Source: an uncultured Opitutia bacterium (GTDB taxonomy: Bacteria > Verrucomicrobiota > Verrucomicrobiia > Opitutales > Opitutaceae). From it: DNA of 46,880 nucleotides. A program made the position numbers and the translations under genes. The DNA lies in assembly GCA_903825285.1 (NCBI GenBank), contig CAIJZY010000028.1, positions 1-46,880 on the forward strand. Direction: 5' to 3'. The notes beneath the pieces are model-generated. The model saw only the letters and a list, made by a program, of their open reading frames with translations. It did no database searches and had not been told where the DNA came from. Below are positions 24,789-32,599 of this stretch, in pieces (positions within the stretch are counted from its first letter, which is position 1; the number at the start of each line of letters is the position of its first letter).

Positions 24789-26066
24789 ATGAATTACCCT
24801 CCCGCCCCGCTCTTCCCGGCCCGCCGCCGCGCCGCCGCGCGGCTGCTCGCCGGACTGGGGCTGGGCCTGCTGGCCGGCTGCGCGTCCGACGCCGCCCGCT
24901 TGGCGGACCATGAGGCGGCGGCGAAGCAGCGCTGGCGCGAGCTGGCCGCGGTCCCCGAGCGGACGGTGGCCGTGCTGGACTGGGACGAGGCCGTGCGCCG
25001 GCTGGTGGCGGGCAACCTCAAGCTGCGCCAGGCCCGCGAGGCCGTCCGCGCCGGCGAGGAGGCCGTCCGCCAGGTCCCCTATAATTACATCCCCGAGCTG
25101 TCCCTCAACGCCTTCGCGTACCCCACGTTTCGCACGCTGGGCGACGGCCGCCTCGGCGACACCTACCTGTTCCTGGGCAGCATCGTGAGCCTGCCCGACC
25201 CCGTGCGTTATCGCGCGGAGGCGCTGCAGGCGCGGTTGCAGTTCATGACCGCGCAGGTGGACGCGGAGCTCCTGCGCCGCGACCTGGAGGTCCGGCTGTA
25301 TCATCTTTTCCGCCGGGGCGAACGGCTGGGCCGGACCGACGCCGAGGCGAACGCGCTCGCGCGGCTCACCGCGTCCCGCCCCGACACCCCCGCCGCCGGC
25401 CAGGCCCGCGAGCTGGCGCGGCGCAACCGCGCCGACTGGGCCGCGCTGGAGTCCGACCTCGCCGAGCTGCTGGGCGACTACACGCGGCTCTGGCGTCCCG
25501 GCGCGGGCCGGCCGGAACTCGACTACACCGCGCACGCGCCGGCGCTCGACGGCCGCGACGGCTTCGCCGCGCTGCACCTCACGCGGGCCGCGCTGCAGCT
25601 CCTCGCGCTCGACGCCCAGCGCCAGGGCCTGCTCACGGCCGAGTGGCCGCAGCTGTCCGTCCTGCTCACCGCGCCGCCCATCTACCAGCGGTCCGCCGGC
25701 CGCGAGTCCTACCTTGCCCTCGGCGACCTGCGCGTGTCCGGGTTTGTCTCGTACGGCACCGATTTCCGCGGCACCCGCGCGCTGGTCCGCACGCAAGCGG
25801 CCCGCCGCAGCGAGCTCGCGCGCCACGAGCTCGACGTCGGCCTGCAGGCGGCGATGACGCGCCTGCGGGACAGCCTCGGGCTGCTCGGCGAGCTGCAGGC
25901 CCGGCGCGCCGGGCTGCACGCGGCCGAGTCCGCGCTCCAGCGGGCGGACGCCGTGGGCGAGGCCGGGGGGCTCCACCAGCAGGAGGAGGAGTTGACCGAC
26001 GAGATCGACGACCTGAATCTCTCCTTCTGGGTGCTCGACGATCCCCGCTGGCCGACCTCAACCTGA
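24789..26066 (+). CDS. TolC-like outer membrane efflux lipoprotein
   Basis: A 425-residue protein with start ATG 24789, chosen because a lipoprotein signal with lipobox LLAGCAS follows. The mature part is strongly helical (NLKLRQAREAVRAGEEAVRQ, ELLRRDLEVRLYHLFRRGER) with two long coil-prone blocks, as in outer membrane factor proteins, though divergent from canonical TolC. It is the first gene of a compact four-gene unit with a HlyD-like adaptor (9 bases downstream), ABC ATPase and permease, which supports its role as the outer-membrane channel of a tripartite exporter. Family identity is inferred from helical pattern plus context. Confidence 0.72.
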   Translation: MNYPPAPLFPARRRAAARLLAGLGLGLLAGCASDAARLADHEAAAKQRWRELAAVPERTVAVLDWDEAVRRLVAGNLKLRQAREAVRAGEEAVRQVPYNYIPELSLNAFAYPTFRTLGDGRLGDTYLFLGSIVSLPDPVRYRAEALQARLQFMTAQVDAELLRRDLEVRLYHLFRRGERLGRTDAEANALARLTASRPDTPAAGQARELARRNRADWAALESDLAELLGDYTRLWRPGAGRPELDYTAHAPALDGRDGFAALHLTRAALQLLALDAQRQGLLTAEWPQLSVLLTAPPIYQRSAGRESYLALGDLRVSGFVSYGTDFRGTRALVRTQAARRSELARHELDVGLQAAMTRLRDSLGLLGELQARRAGLHAAESALQRADAVGEAGGLHQQEEELTDEIDDLNLSFWVLDDPRWPTST

Positions 26067-26075
26067 TTTCGCCCC

Positions 26076-27230
26076 ATGCTTCCGGCCCTTCCCCGCCTCC
26101 TGTCCCGCGGCCATGCCGCCCTGCTGCTGGCCGGTGGGCTCGCCGTCGGATCGCTGGCCGCCGCGGAACCGGCGCCCGGCCCGTGGACGCAGGAATTTCC
26201 CGTCGCGACCGTGACCGCCCTGCTGCGTCCCGCCGTCACCCGCCGCGTCGCCGCGCCTGCCGCCGGCCGCTTCCATCTCGCAGCCGCCGCCGGGCCGCTC
26301 GCCGCCGGGGCCGTGATCGGGACCTTTGACGATGCGGAGCTGCGCGCCGCGCTCGAGACCGCGCGGCTGCGCCTGCAGGCCGCGCGCCAGCAGGCGGAGG
26401 ACTATGCGGCCGAGGCGCCTGCCCGCCGCCAGGAGGCCCAGGCGCGCCTGACCGACCTGGAGGGACGCCTCGCCCTGGCCGAGGCCGTGGCCAAGGACCC
26501 CGCGCTGCTGCGCGACCTGCCCCCGGCGGTGCAGGCGCCGCTGCAGCACGCCGATCCCGCCGGCCTGCGCGCCCAGCTCGAGGCGGCGCGGGCGCGGCTC
26601 GCGCAGCTCGACGTCCCCGGCCGGGACGACGCCGCGCCCGTCCGCCTGCAGGTGCGCGAGGCCGAGCAGGCCGTGCGCGCGGCCGAGACGGCGCTCCGGG
26701 CCGCCACGGTGATTGCGCCCATCGCCGGCCAGTTCCAGCCAGCGCCCGAGCTCACCGGCGTGCCGGCGGAGGCGTTGGTCGGACCGGGGCAGGAGCTCGG
26801 CACAATTCGCGACCTCTCGCGGCTCGTGGCCACGGTGCCGGCCTTCTCGCCTTACCTCCTGCGCCTCGACCTGACCCGCACCCGGCTGCGCCTCGCCGGC
26901 CCGGGCGGGGAGTCGTTTGACGCGCCTTATCAGGGAGCGGTGACGGAACCCACGCCGGTGATGGGCGAGACCCGGCTGCTCCTCTACGAATTCTCCGCGG
27001 CCGCATCCCGTGCGCTTGCGGATCTGGCCCAGACCAACGCCCCCGTGCACATCCTGCTCGTTCCCGCCGAGCCCGTCGCCGTCGTGGCCAAGCTCCCGGC
27101 GGCGCTCGCGCATCCCGACGCCTTCCGCGCGGGCTGGGCGGACGGCGTGACGCGAGTGTGGCCCGGCTGGGTGCTGGTCTGCGAGGGCGAGACCGTCCTG
27201 GGCTGCCGCCGCGCCCCGGAGGCCAGATGA
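26076..27230 (+). CDS. HlyD/MacA-like periplasmic adaptor protein
   Basis: A 384-residue exported protein (signal LLLAGGLAVGSLAAAEP). A lipoyl-like half motif (RVAAPAAGRFHLAAAAGPLA, AGAVIGTFDDAEL) is followed by a long Ala/Arg/Gln-rich coiled-coil hairpin and a second half motif (TVIAPIAGQFQPAPELTG), then GPGQELGTIRDLSRLVATV, the barrel-domain signature of membrane fusion proteins. It would bridge the inner-membrane ABC permease and the outer-membrane channel encoded by the adjacent genes. A C-terminal VWPGWVLVCEGETVLG is atypical. The substrate is unknown. Confidence 0.85.
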   Translation: MLPALPRLLSRGHAALLLAGGLAVGSLAAAEPAPGPWTQEFPVATVTALLRPAVTRRVAAPAAGRFHLAAAAGPLAAGAVIGTFDDAELRAALETARLRLQAARQQAEDYAAEAPARRQEAQARLTDLEGRLALAEAVAKDPALLRDLPPAVQAPLQHADPAGLRAQLEAARARLAQLDVPGRDDAAPVRLQVREAEQAVRAAETALRAATVIAPIAGQFQPAPELTGVPAEALVGPGQELGTIRDLSRLVATVPAFSPYLLRLDLTRTRLRLAGPGGESFDAPYQGAVTEPTPVMGETRLLLYEFSAAASRALADLAQTNAPVHILLVPAEPVAVVAKLPAALAHPDAFRAGWADGVTRVWPGWVLVCEGETVLGCRRAPEAR

Positions 27231-27252
27231 GGCCGGCGGGCCCTTTCCCCGC

Positions 27253-27918
27253 GTGAATTCCCGCGCCATCACGCTCACGGACGTCGACTTCACCTATCCC
27301 GGCACCCGCGGCCGGACCGTGCTGCGCGGCTACCAGGCCCGGTTCGAGCCCGGCGTGCACCTGCTGCGCGGCTACTCGGGCTGCGGCAAGTCCACCCTGC
27401 TCCGCCTCATCGCCGGCTACCTCGCGCCCGACGCCGGCGAGATCCGCGTGCCGGGCGGGCGCACGCCGGCCGACCGCGACTACCAGGTCCGCTCACTCGG
27501 GTTCGTGTTCCAGTCGCTCAACCTCCTCGACCTCGTGACCGTGCGGCAGAACCTCGAGATGGTCGGCCGCCTCGCCGGTCTGCCCCGGCCCGAGCTGGCC
27601 GCCGCGGCGACGCACTGGCTCGGCGTGCTCGGCATCGGCCCGCTGGCCGACGAGCGGCCGGACCGCCTGTCCGGCGGGCAGCGGCAGCGCGCCGCGTTCG
27701 CCCGCGCCATGGTGAAACACCCGGACGTCCTGCTGCTCGACGAGCCCACGTCCGGCCTGGACGAGGTGAGCACGGCGGCGCTGGCCGGCGCCGCGCGGGA
27801 CTTCCAGCGCGCGGCGGCGGACCGGCGCATCGTGATCATCGCGGCGCATGACGACCGTCTGGTCGCCTACGCCGACCACGTGCACGGCTTTGCCCCGCCG
27901 GCCGGGGCCCGACCATGA
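27253..27918 (+). CDS. ABC transporter ATP-binding protein (LolD/MacB type)
   Basis: A 221-residue ATPase starting with GTG. Walker A is RGYSGCGKSTLLR, the Q-loop region is LGFVFQSLNLLD, the signature is LSGGQRQRAAFARAM, Walker B is VLLLDEPTSGLDE, and the H-loop is IIAAHDD. The GYSGCGKS form departs from the usual GxSGSGKS by a Cys. It overlaps the permease gene by four bases (ATGA), indicating coupled translation. It energises the tripartite exporter encoded here. Confidence 0.93.
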   Translation: MNSRAITLTDVDFTYPGTRGRTVLRGYQARFEPGVHLLRGYSGCGKSTLLRLIAGYLAPDAGEIRVPGGRTPADRDYQVRSLGFVFQSLNLLDLVTVRQNLEMVGRLAGLPRPELAAAATHWLGVLGIGPLADERPDRLSGGQRQRAAFARAMVKHPDVLLLDEPTSGLDEVSTAALAGAARDFQRAAADRRIVIIAAHDDRLVAYADHVHGFAPPAGARP

Positions 27919-29021
27919 GCACGTCACCCTCGCTGCTTGGCTACCTGCTGCGCGACACCCTCGTGCGCTGGCGCGGGCGGGTCTCGGCGCCGCTGGCGCG
28001 GCTGGCCGCCGCGGGCAGCCTGGCGACGGCCGCGCTGCTGGTGCTCGCCTCGTTCGCGCTCGGGGCCGCGACGCTGGAGGAGCGCATCGCCCAGTTCGGC
28101 CTCGATGCCCTCGTCGTGCGCACGCCGCTGCGCCGCGCGACGGACCCGGCGCCGTCGTTCCCGGCGCTCGCCGACCACGGGCGCGTGCTGACGCTCAAGG
28201 TGCCCTACGCCACCGTCGAGCTCGACACGGGCGGCCGCGCCGCGCTGGCGTTCGCCGCGGACGACGACGGGCGCGACCTGGCGGCGCTCGGCGTGGGGGC
28301 CGACCGGCTGCCGGTGCTGCTCTCATCCTCGCTCCCGCCCGGAATGCCAGTGCGCGCCGGCCTCGGTCCCTGGTGGGTCGCGGCGCCGGCCGCCGCGCTG
28401 CCGCCGGCGCTGCGGCCGCTGGGACTCGACGAGGTCCTCGTGGCCCGGCCCGGTGATTTTCCCCTGCAGGCGGAGCTTCCGGGCACGGCTGTGACGCTCT
28501 TCGCCCGCGATCCCGCCGCGCCGTCGCTGGCGGAGCTGGCGGCGGCGCTGGCCACCGTGATCCGGGCCAATCCGTCCGGCCGGGACGCGGCGCCCGTGGT
28601 GCAGAGCGCGGTGCCGCTCCTCCGCGAGCTGACCGCGTTGCGCGCCTCCTGGCTCGGCTATGGCGCCCTCCTCGCCACGGTGCTCGCCGCGACCATCGCG
28701 GTCGTCTTCGGCTCCGGGGCCGTGCTGGAGTACGAGGCCGCCGCCTACACCACCGCGCTGCTGCGCAGCTTCGGCGTCGGGCGCGCGACGCTCTGGCTGC
28801 AGCGCTATGCCGAGGCCGCGTTCCTCGCGAACGCCGGCGGCCTCCTCGCCCTCGCCGCCGCCGGGGTCGCCGCGCGGGTCGCCCTCCCCCAGCTGGCGGC
28901 CCACGTGCCCGCGGCGGCGGTCTGGCTCCCCGTGTTCGCGGCCCTCAACGCCGGGGCGCTCGCCGCCGCGGTGCCCGTGGCGGTCGCCCTCCGCCGCCCC
29001 GTGGGGATGGTGCTGCACTGA
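27915..29021 (+). CDS. FtsX/MacB-like ABC transporter permease
   Basis: A 368-residue protein with one N-terminal membrane segment (AAGSLATAALLVLASFALGA), a periplasmic domain of about 190 residues, and three C-terminal membrane segments (LLATVLAATIAVVFGSGAVL, FLANAGGLLALAAAGVAARV, FAALNAGALAAAVPVAVALR). This is the FtsX/MacB/LolC layout of mechanotransmitting permeases. Overlap with the ATPase gene and the upstream adaptor and outer-membrane genes complete the exporter. Such systems export peptides, lipids or macrolide-like compounds without transport through the permease itself. The substrate is not evident. Confidence 0.87.
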   Translation: MSTSPSLLGYLLRDTLVRWRGRVSAPLARLAAAGSLATAALLVLASFALGAATLEERIAQFGLDALVVRTPLRRATDPAPSFPALADHGRVLTLKVPYATVELDTGGRAALAFAADDDGRDLAALGVGADRLPVLLSSSLPPGMPVRAGLGPWWVAAPAAALPPALRPLGLDEVLVARPGDFPLQAELPGTAVTLFARDPAAPSLAELAAALATVIRANPSGRDAAPVVQSAVPLLRELTALRASWLGYGALLATVLAATIAVVFGSGAVLEYEAAAYTTALLRSFGVGRATLWLQRYAEAAFLANAGGLLALAAAGVAARVALPQLAAHVPAAAVWLPVFAALNAGALAAAVPVAVALRRPVGMVLH

Positions 29022-29072
29022 ATCCCGGGGCAAAATGAATTTTCGGCCGGGTTTGTCATCTGGGGCGACTGC

Positions 29073-29101
29073 TTGACACGGCAGTTCCGTGGAACTCTCT
29101 G
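29073..29101 (+). promoter_or_regulatory. Candidate promoter with embedded operator palindrome
   Basis: TTGACA (29073-29078) is a perfect -35 box. The region 17 bases later is a weak -10 (TCTCTG). Between them, AGTTCC-GT-GGAACT (29083-29096) is an inverted repeat with 6-bp arms, well placed for a repressor. It would drive the small lipoprotein gene at 29171. The weak -10 lowers confidence. Confidence 0.45.
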
Positions 29102-29170
29102 CTCCCATTGCCAGTCCCAATCCGGCGCATCGTCTCCCGCTCCCCTGTCCCCTCGTCAGACTTCCCCACC

Positions 29171-29683
29171 ATGACCCTCGGAACCCGTAGCCCGTCCTCC
29201 ACGGCGGCGCGCCCCAGCTGGGCCCGCCACCTTGCCCTCACCCTGCTGGTCATCCTGCCCGGCTTCATCGCGGGCTGCGGCGGCGGGGGCGGCGGCTCCA
29301 CCTCCACGACCACGTCCAGCACGACGATCCTCGCCCCCAACACCCTGGTCGGCGCCGTCATCGTGATGAACTACAGCGACGGCCGCTCCTTCACCTTCAC
29401 GATCAACAACGGCCTCGCCGCCGGCGTGACCCGCAGCGACGGCAAGACCTCGACCAACTGGACCGGGGCCGGCTATGCCACGCCGGTCCTGACCCTCGAC
29501 GTGGCGTACGGCGCCTTCACCCAGGGCAGCCTGAACAACGTGTTCGACGACTACGGGCTGAACTTCGTCACGAAGACCACGGGCTCGATCACGCTGCGGG
29601 AAAACACCACGTCCAACACCTACGCGTCGTCGCCGGTCATCGGCGGCTCCTTCACCTTCACGACGTACCCGCCGGGCGGCTGA
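29171..29683 (+). CDS. Small lipoprotein of unknown function
   Basis: A 170-residue protein, start ATG 29171. The signal HLALTLLVILPGFIAGC ends in a lipobox (IAGC) and is followed by a Gly run and a Ser/Thr-rich linker (STSTTTSSTTI). The mature domain is beta-rich (VIVMNYSDGRSFTFTINNG, GSITLRENTTSNTYASS), probably a small sandwich or barrel. No family is recognised. It would be anchored in the outer membrane or periplasmic face. It ends 12 bases from the convergent LapA-domain gene and has its own candidate promoter. Confidence 0.75.
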   Translation: MTLGTRSPSSTAARPSWARHLALTLLVILPGFIAGCGGGGGGSTSTTTSSTTILAPNTLVGAVIVMNYSDGRSFTFTINNGLAAGVTRSDGKTSTNWTGAGYATPVLTLDVAYGAFTQGSLNNVFDDYGLNFVTKTTGSITLRENTTSNTYASSPVIGGSFTFTTYPPGG

Positions 29684-29695
29684 GGCCGCCGCGGG

Positions 29696-29938
29696 CTACT
29701 CCTTGCCGGCTTTCCGCTTGCTGCCGCCGCCCGTGTGCAGGGCCATGCCGGCGAACACGCCGGTCGCGAACATCCCGAAGAAAATGAGGGCGGCCGACGC
29801 GCGGAGCGGCTCCTTGGCGGTCGTGCCCGCGATCGGGAAGTGGAAGTTGATCGGGTCCGGATTGTTCAGACCCACGTAAAGCATCACGAACAGCAGCGCG
29901 AGGAACCAGATGGTCTTGAGGACGGCCTTGAAGCTCAT
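29696..29938 (-). CDS. LapA (DUF1049) domain membrane protein
   Basis: An 80-residue protein with two membrane segments (TIWFLALLFVMLYVGLNNPD and LIFFGMFATGVFAGMALHTG) flanking PINFHFPIAGTTAKEP, the arrangement of lipopolysaccharide assembly protein A-domain proteins. The C-terminal tail is basic (GGGSKRKAGKE). In E. coli LapA/LapB influence LPS synthesis through LpxC turnover; no LapB-like partner is adjacent here, so the role is inferred from the family only. Confidence 0.75.
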   Translation of the reverse strand: MSFKAVLKTIWFLALLFVMLYVGLNNPDPINFHFPIAGTTAKEPLRASAALIFFGMFATGVFAGMALHTGGGSKRKAGKE

Positions 29939-29989
29939 GGCGAAGGAATAGCCGCGCCGGGGTGCGGGGCAATTTGAATGTGGGCCGGC

Positions 29990-30820
29990 CTACCGCGCCC
30001 ATGCCTGGGCCCGGAGCGCCCGCGGTGACACGCCGAAGAGCTCGCGCACCCAGCGGGAGAAATGGAACGGCGTCTGGAAGCCGCAGCGGAACGCCACCTC
30101 GCCCACCGTCAGCCCCGTCTCCCTCAGCAGCTGCGCGCCGCGCCGCGTGCGCACCTCCCACACGTGGCGGATCGGCGTCGTGCCGAGGTGCCGGCGGAAG
30201 AGCTTCACCAGCTGCGCCGGCGACACGCCCGCCTCGCGGGCCAGCACCGGCAGGCTCACGGGCCGGTGGCCGTCCTGCCCGATCCAGCCCAGCGCCCGGC
30301 GCAGCGCGTCGGGCTCGTCCGGCCCCGCCGCCGCCCCCGCCCCCGCGAACACGTACTCGTGCAGCGTGGCCAGACCCAGCGACTCGAGCAGGCCGGGCGC
30401 CCGCTCCCCCGCCGCGCGCGGCAGGGCCAGGCCCAGCTCCATCAGCTGCTCGAACCGCCGCGTGACCGGCTGCACGTCCGGCGCCGCCGCGCAGGCCGCG
30501 GCCAGCGGCGCGTCGACCAGCGAGGGATGCACCGAGCACCACGTGTGGTGGGTCTTGCGGCGCTCCGCCAGGCGGAAGAACTCCCGCGCCCCCGGGCGAA
30601 ACAGCCCCACCGAGCCGGCCGCCAGCCGCACCTCCCGGCCCGCCACGTCGGCCCGCGCCTCGCCCGCGAGCAGGACCACCAGCTGGTAGTCGCCCTGCAC
30701 CCGCGGGCCGCAGGTCCCGCCGGGCTCGTAGACCACGTCGCCGAACAGCACGCGCGCGGACCGCGCGGAGCGTAGTCTTTTGGGTATGTTTTGGAGAGCG
30801 CTGTTGCTACCCATGGCCAT
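29990..30820 (-). CDS. AraC-family transcriptional regulator
   Basis: A 276-residue protein with an N-terminal cupin-like sensor domain (YQLVVLLAGEARADVAGREV, GSVGLFRPGAREFF) and two C-terminal helix-turn-helix units (SLPVLAREAGVSPAQLVKLF and LTVGEVAFRCGFQTPFHFSR), the latter with the usual FxSxF-like ending. The gene is divergent from a PhyH-like gene 29 bases away, so it likely controls that gene and itself. If translation instead starts at GTG 30751 the gap grows to 98 bases and would contain three TGGGTA-type words. The sensed ligand may be the oxygenase substrate (inference). Confidence 0.88.
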   Translation of the reverse strand: MAMGSNSALQNIPKRLRSARSARVLFGDVVYEPGGTCGPRVQGDYQLVVLLAGEARADVAGREVRLAAGSVGLFRPGAREFFRLAERRKTHHTWCSVHPSLVDAPLAAACAAAPDVQPVTRRFEQLMELGLALPRAAGERAPGLLESLGLATLHEYVFAGAGAAAGPDEPDALRRALGWIGQDGHRPVSLPVLAREAGVSPAQLVKLFRRHLGTTPIRHVWEVRTRRGAQLLRETGLTVGEVAFRCGFQTPFHFSRWVRELFGVSPRALRAQAWAR

Positions 30821-30840
30821 GAAAGTATGCTAATGGGTAT
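30781..30840. promoter_or_regulatory. Three spaced TGGGTA words, candidate AraC operator
   Basis: TGGGTAT occurs at 30781-30787 and 30834-30840 in direct orientation, and TACCCA at 30808-30813 in inverse orientation, spaced about 27 and 26 bases. The stretch is AT-richer than the flanks and lies at the divergent AraC/PhyH start region. It is a plausible binding array for the adjacent regulator. If the AraC start at 30820 is right, the leftmost site is inside its coding sequence. Confidence 0.35.
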
Positions 30841-30849
30841 AAGCACCCC

Positions 30850-31848
30850 ATGAGCACCGCAACGCCCGATTCTCCCCCCACCGCCGCCGGCCCGCGCCGG
30901 GACCGCTTCCCGGCGGTCCGCCCGCCGGGCTATTTCGCGGCCGACGCCGACCCCGCGGCGGTGCGGGCCTTCTACGCCGAGCACGGGTACCTGGTGCTGG
31001 AGGACGCCTTCAGCCCGGCGGAGGTCGCGGCGCTCAAGGCGGAGACGACGCTCATCTGCCGCGGCGACCGCGGCGAGCTGCCGGATCACCCGCACGCCGC
31101 GGCCGGCGAGTCCGACGACTCCGTGCTCGCGCGCTTCCTCTGCATCCATTTCCCGCACAAGTGCTCGCCGGTCATGCTCGCGGCGGCGCGCCAGGGCGCG
31201 ACGATCAGCGCCCTCACCACCGTGATCGGCCCGAACGTGAAGTGCATGCAGTCGATGCTGTTCATCAAGTCCGCGGGCAAGCCGGGCCAGGCCTGGCACC
31301 AGGACGAGGATTACATCCCGACGCGCGACCGCTCCCTCACCGGTGCGTGGATCGCGATCGACCGCGCCACGGTGGAGAACGGCTGCCTCTGGGTCATCCC
31401 CGGCTCGCACCGCCCCGGCGTGCTGTGGCCGCAGCGGTGGCACGGCGACCGCCGCTTCGACTGCGCGGAGGAGTCCCACGGCTTTCCCTTCACCGACGAC
31501 CAGGCCATCGCCGTCGAGGTCGAGGCCGGCGCCGTCGTGATCTTCAACGGCTACCTGCTGCACCGCTCGCTGCCCAACCGCGCCCCCGCGGGCACCTATC
31601 GGCGCTCGCTCGTGAACCACTACATGAGCTGCGAGTCGCACCTGCCGTGGGGCCAGCCGCCGGCGGGCGAGCACGTCGCGCATTTCGATTTCCGCGACGT
31701 CATCGTAGTGGCGGGCCAGGATCCCTACGCGTGGAAGGGCTATGTCGACGTCCACAAGCCCAGCGTGCGGCCCTCCGGCGAGGGCGGCTGCGGCAAGTGG
31801 GGCGGTGACCGCCCGTACCAGGAAGGCACCGGCCCGGGCGGCCAGTAG
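30850..31848 (+). CDS. Phytanoyl-CoA dioxygenase (PhyH) family protein
   Basis: A 332-residue Fe(II)/2-oxoglutarate-type oxygenase. Opening FYAEHGYLVLEDAFSPAEV is typical. The metal site is HxD in AWHQDEDYIPTRDRS and the distal His in GYLLHRSLPNRAP, with Arg in TYRRSLVNHY. VENGCLWVIPGSHRPGVLWP is the family core. It differs clearly from the other PhyH protein at 7.2 kb (longer, different flanks). Divergent pairing with an AraC regulator suggests substrate-induced expression. It converges with the acid phosphatase gene, 9 bases away. The substrate is unknown. Confidence 0.9.
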   Translation: MSTATPDSPPTAAGPRRDRFPAVRPPGYFAADADPAAVRAFYAEHGYLVLEDAFSPAEVAALKAETTLICRGDRGELPDHPHAAAGESDDSVLARFLCIHFPHKCSPVMLAAARQGATISALTTVIGPNVKCMQSMLFIKSAGKPGQAWHQDEDYIPTRDRSLTGAWIAIDRATVENGCLWVIPGSHRPGVLWPQRWHGDRRFDCAEESHGFPFTDDQAIAVEVEAGAVVIFNGYLLHRSLPNRAPAGTYRRSLVNHYMSCESHLPWGQPPAGEHVAHFDFRDVIVVAGQDPYAWKGYVDVHKPSVRPSGEGGCGKWGGDRPYQEGTGPGGQ

Positions 31849-31857
31849 CCCACCCGC

Positions 31858-32568
31858 TCAGTGCGCGGCCAGTTCCGCCCGCACTGCCGCCAGGTCCCGC
31901 TGGAACGCCTCGCTGTGCAGGAAATCCCGCGCCAGCTCCTGGCCCAGCACGCGGCCGGCATAGATGTCGGTCGGGAAATGCACGCCGCCCTGCACGCGCA
32001 GCCAGCCGCTCTCGCGGCCCTTGGCCAGGATCGCCTCGCGCTGGGCCGGGAACAGCTCCGTCAGGACCAGGGCGTACAGCGTGGCCCGGGTCGAGTGGCC
32101 GCTGGGATAGCTGTAGTCGGTGCGCTCCTCATGCTCGACGGGATCCGTGAACCGGGCGGGATCGAGGTGGTAGGGACGGATCCGCTGCCAGTGCTTCTTG
32201 GCGACGCTGGTCACGGCCTTCGTCTCGCGCTCGAGCTCCTTGAACATCGCCTCGGTCTTGGGGAACTTGCCCGGCACCAACCACGGCCCGATGGCCGGGG
32301 CGAAGTGGAACACGGTGTGTTTCACCTCGTCCTGCGCGCGGGCGCGCTCGGCGGGCGTGCGGGCCAGATAAACCTGGTACGCCTCCTCGAGGTCGGCCGC
32401 GGCCTCGGCCGAGCCGAGGACCGGCGGCGGGGCCAGCAGCGCCACGGCGTCGGGCGCCGCCGCGCCCAGGTAGGGCAGCGACGGCTTCTCGGCGGCGCGC
32501 AGCGGCGCGACGACGAGCATCAGGGCAAACAGGGCGACGGAGACGGCGGACAGGCGGTGGAGTTTCAT
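31858..32568 (-). CDS. Secreted PAP2-family acid phosphatase (PhoN-like)
   Basis: A 236-residue protein with start ATG 32568 and a signal peptide (VALFALMLVVAPLRAAEKP). The PAP2 phosphatase motifs are KHWQRIRPY (K-x6-RP), YSYPSGHSTRATLYA (PSGH) and RVQGGVHFPTDIYAGRVLG (S/R-x5-H-x3-D type). Class A nonspecific acid phosphatases release phosphate from many monoesters in the periplasm. It follows the TonB-dependent receptor by 31 bases on the same strand, so the pair may import and dephosphorylate an organic phosphate (inference). Confidence 0.9.
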   Translation of the reverse strand: MKLHRLSAVSVALFALMLVVAPLRAAEKPSLPYLGAAAPDAVALLAPPPVLGSAEAAADLEEAYQVYLARTPAERARAQDEVKHTVFHFAPAIGPWLVPGKFPKTEAMFKELERETKAVTSVAKKHWQRIRPYHLDPARFTDPVEHEERTDYSYPSGHSTRATLYALVLTELFPAQREAILAKGRESGWLRVQGGVHFPTDIYAGRVLGQELARDFLHSEAFQRDLAAVRAELAAH

Positions 32569-32599
32569 GCGGTGAGGTGTTGAGGGACCGGGCGCGCGC

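Noticed and set aside
23828-24790. N-terminal extension of the oxidoreductase fusion to 990 residues
   Set aside because: The extension is antisense to the clearly coding SpoU/TrmH gene and has no domain; ATG 23827 starts the Rossmann fold correctly.
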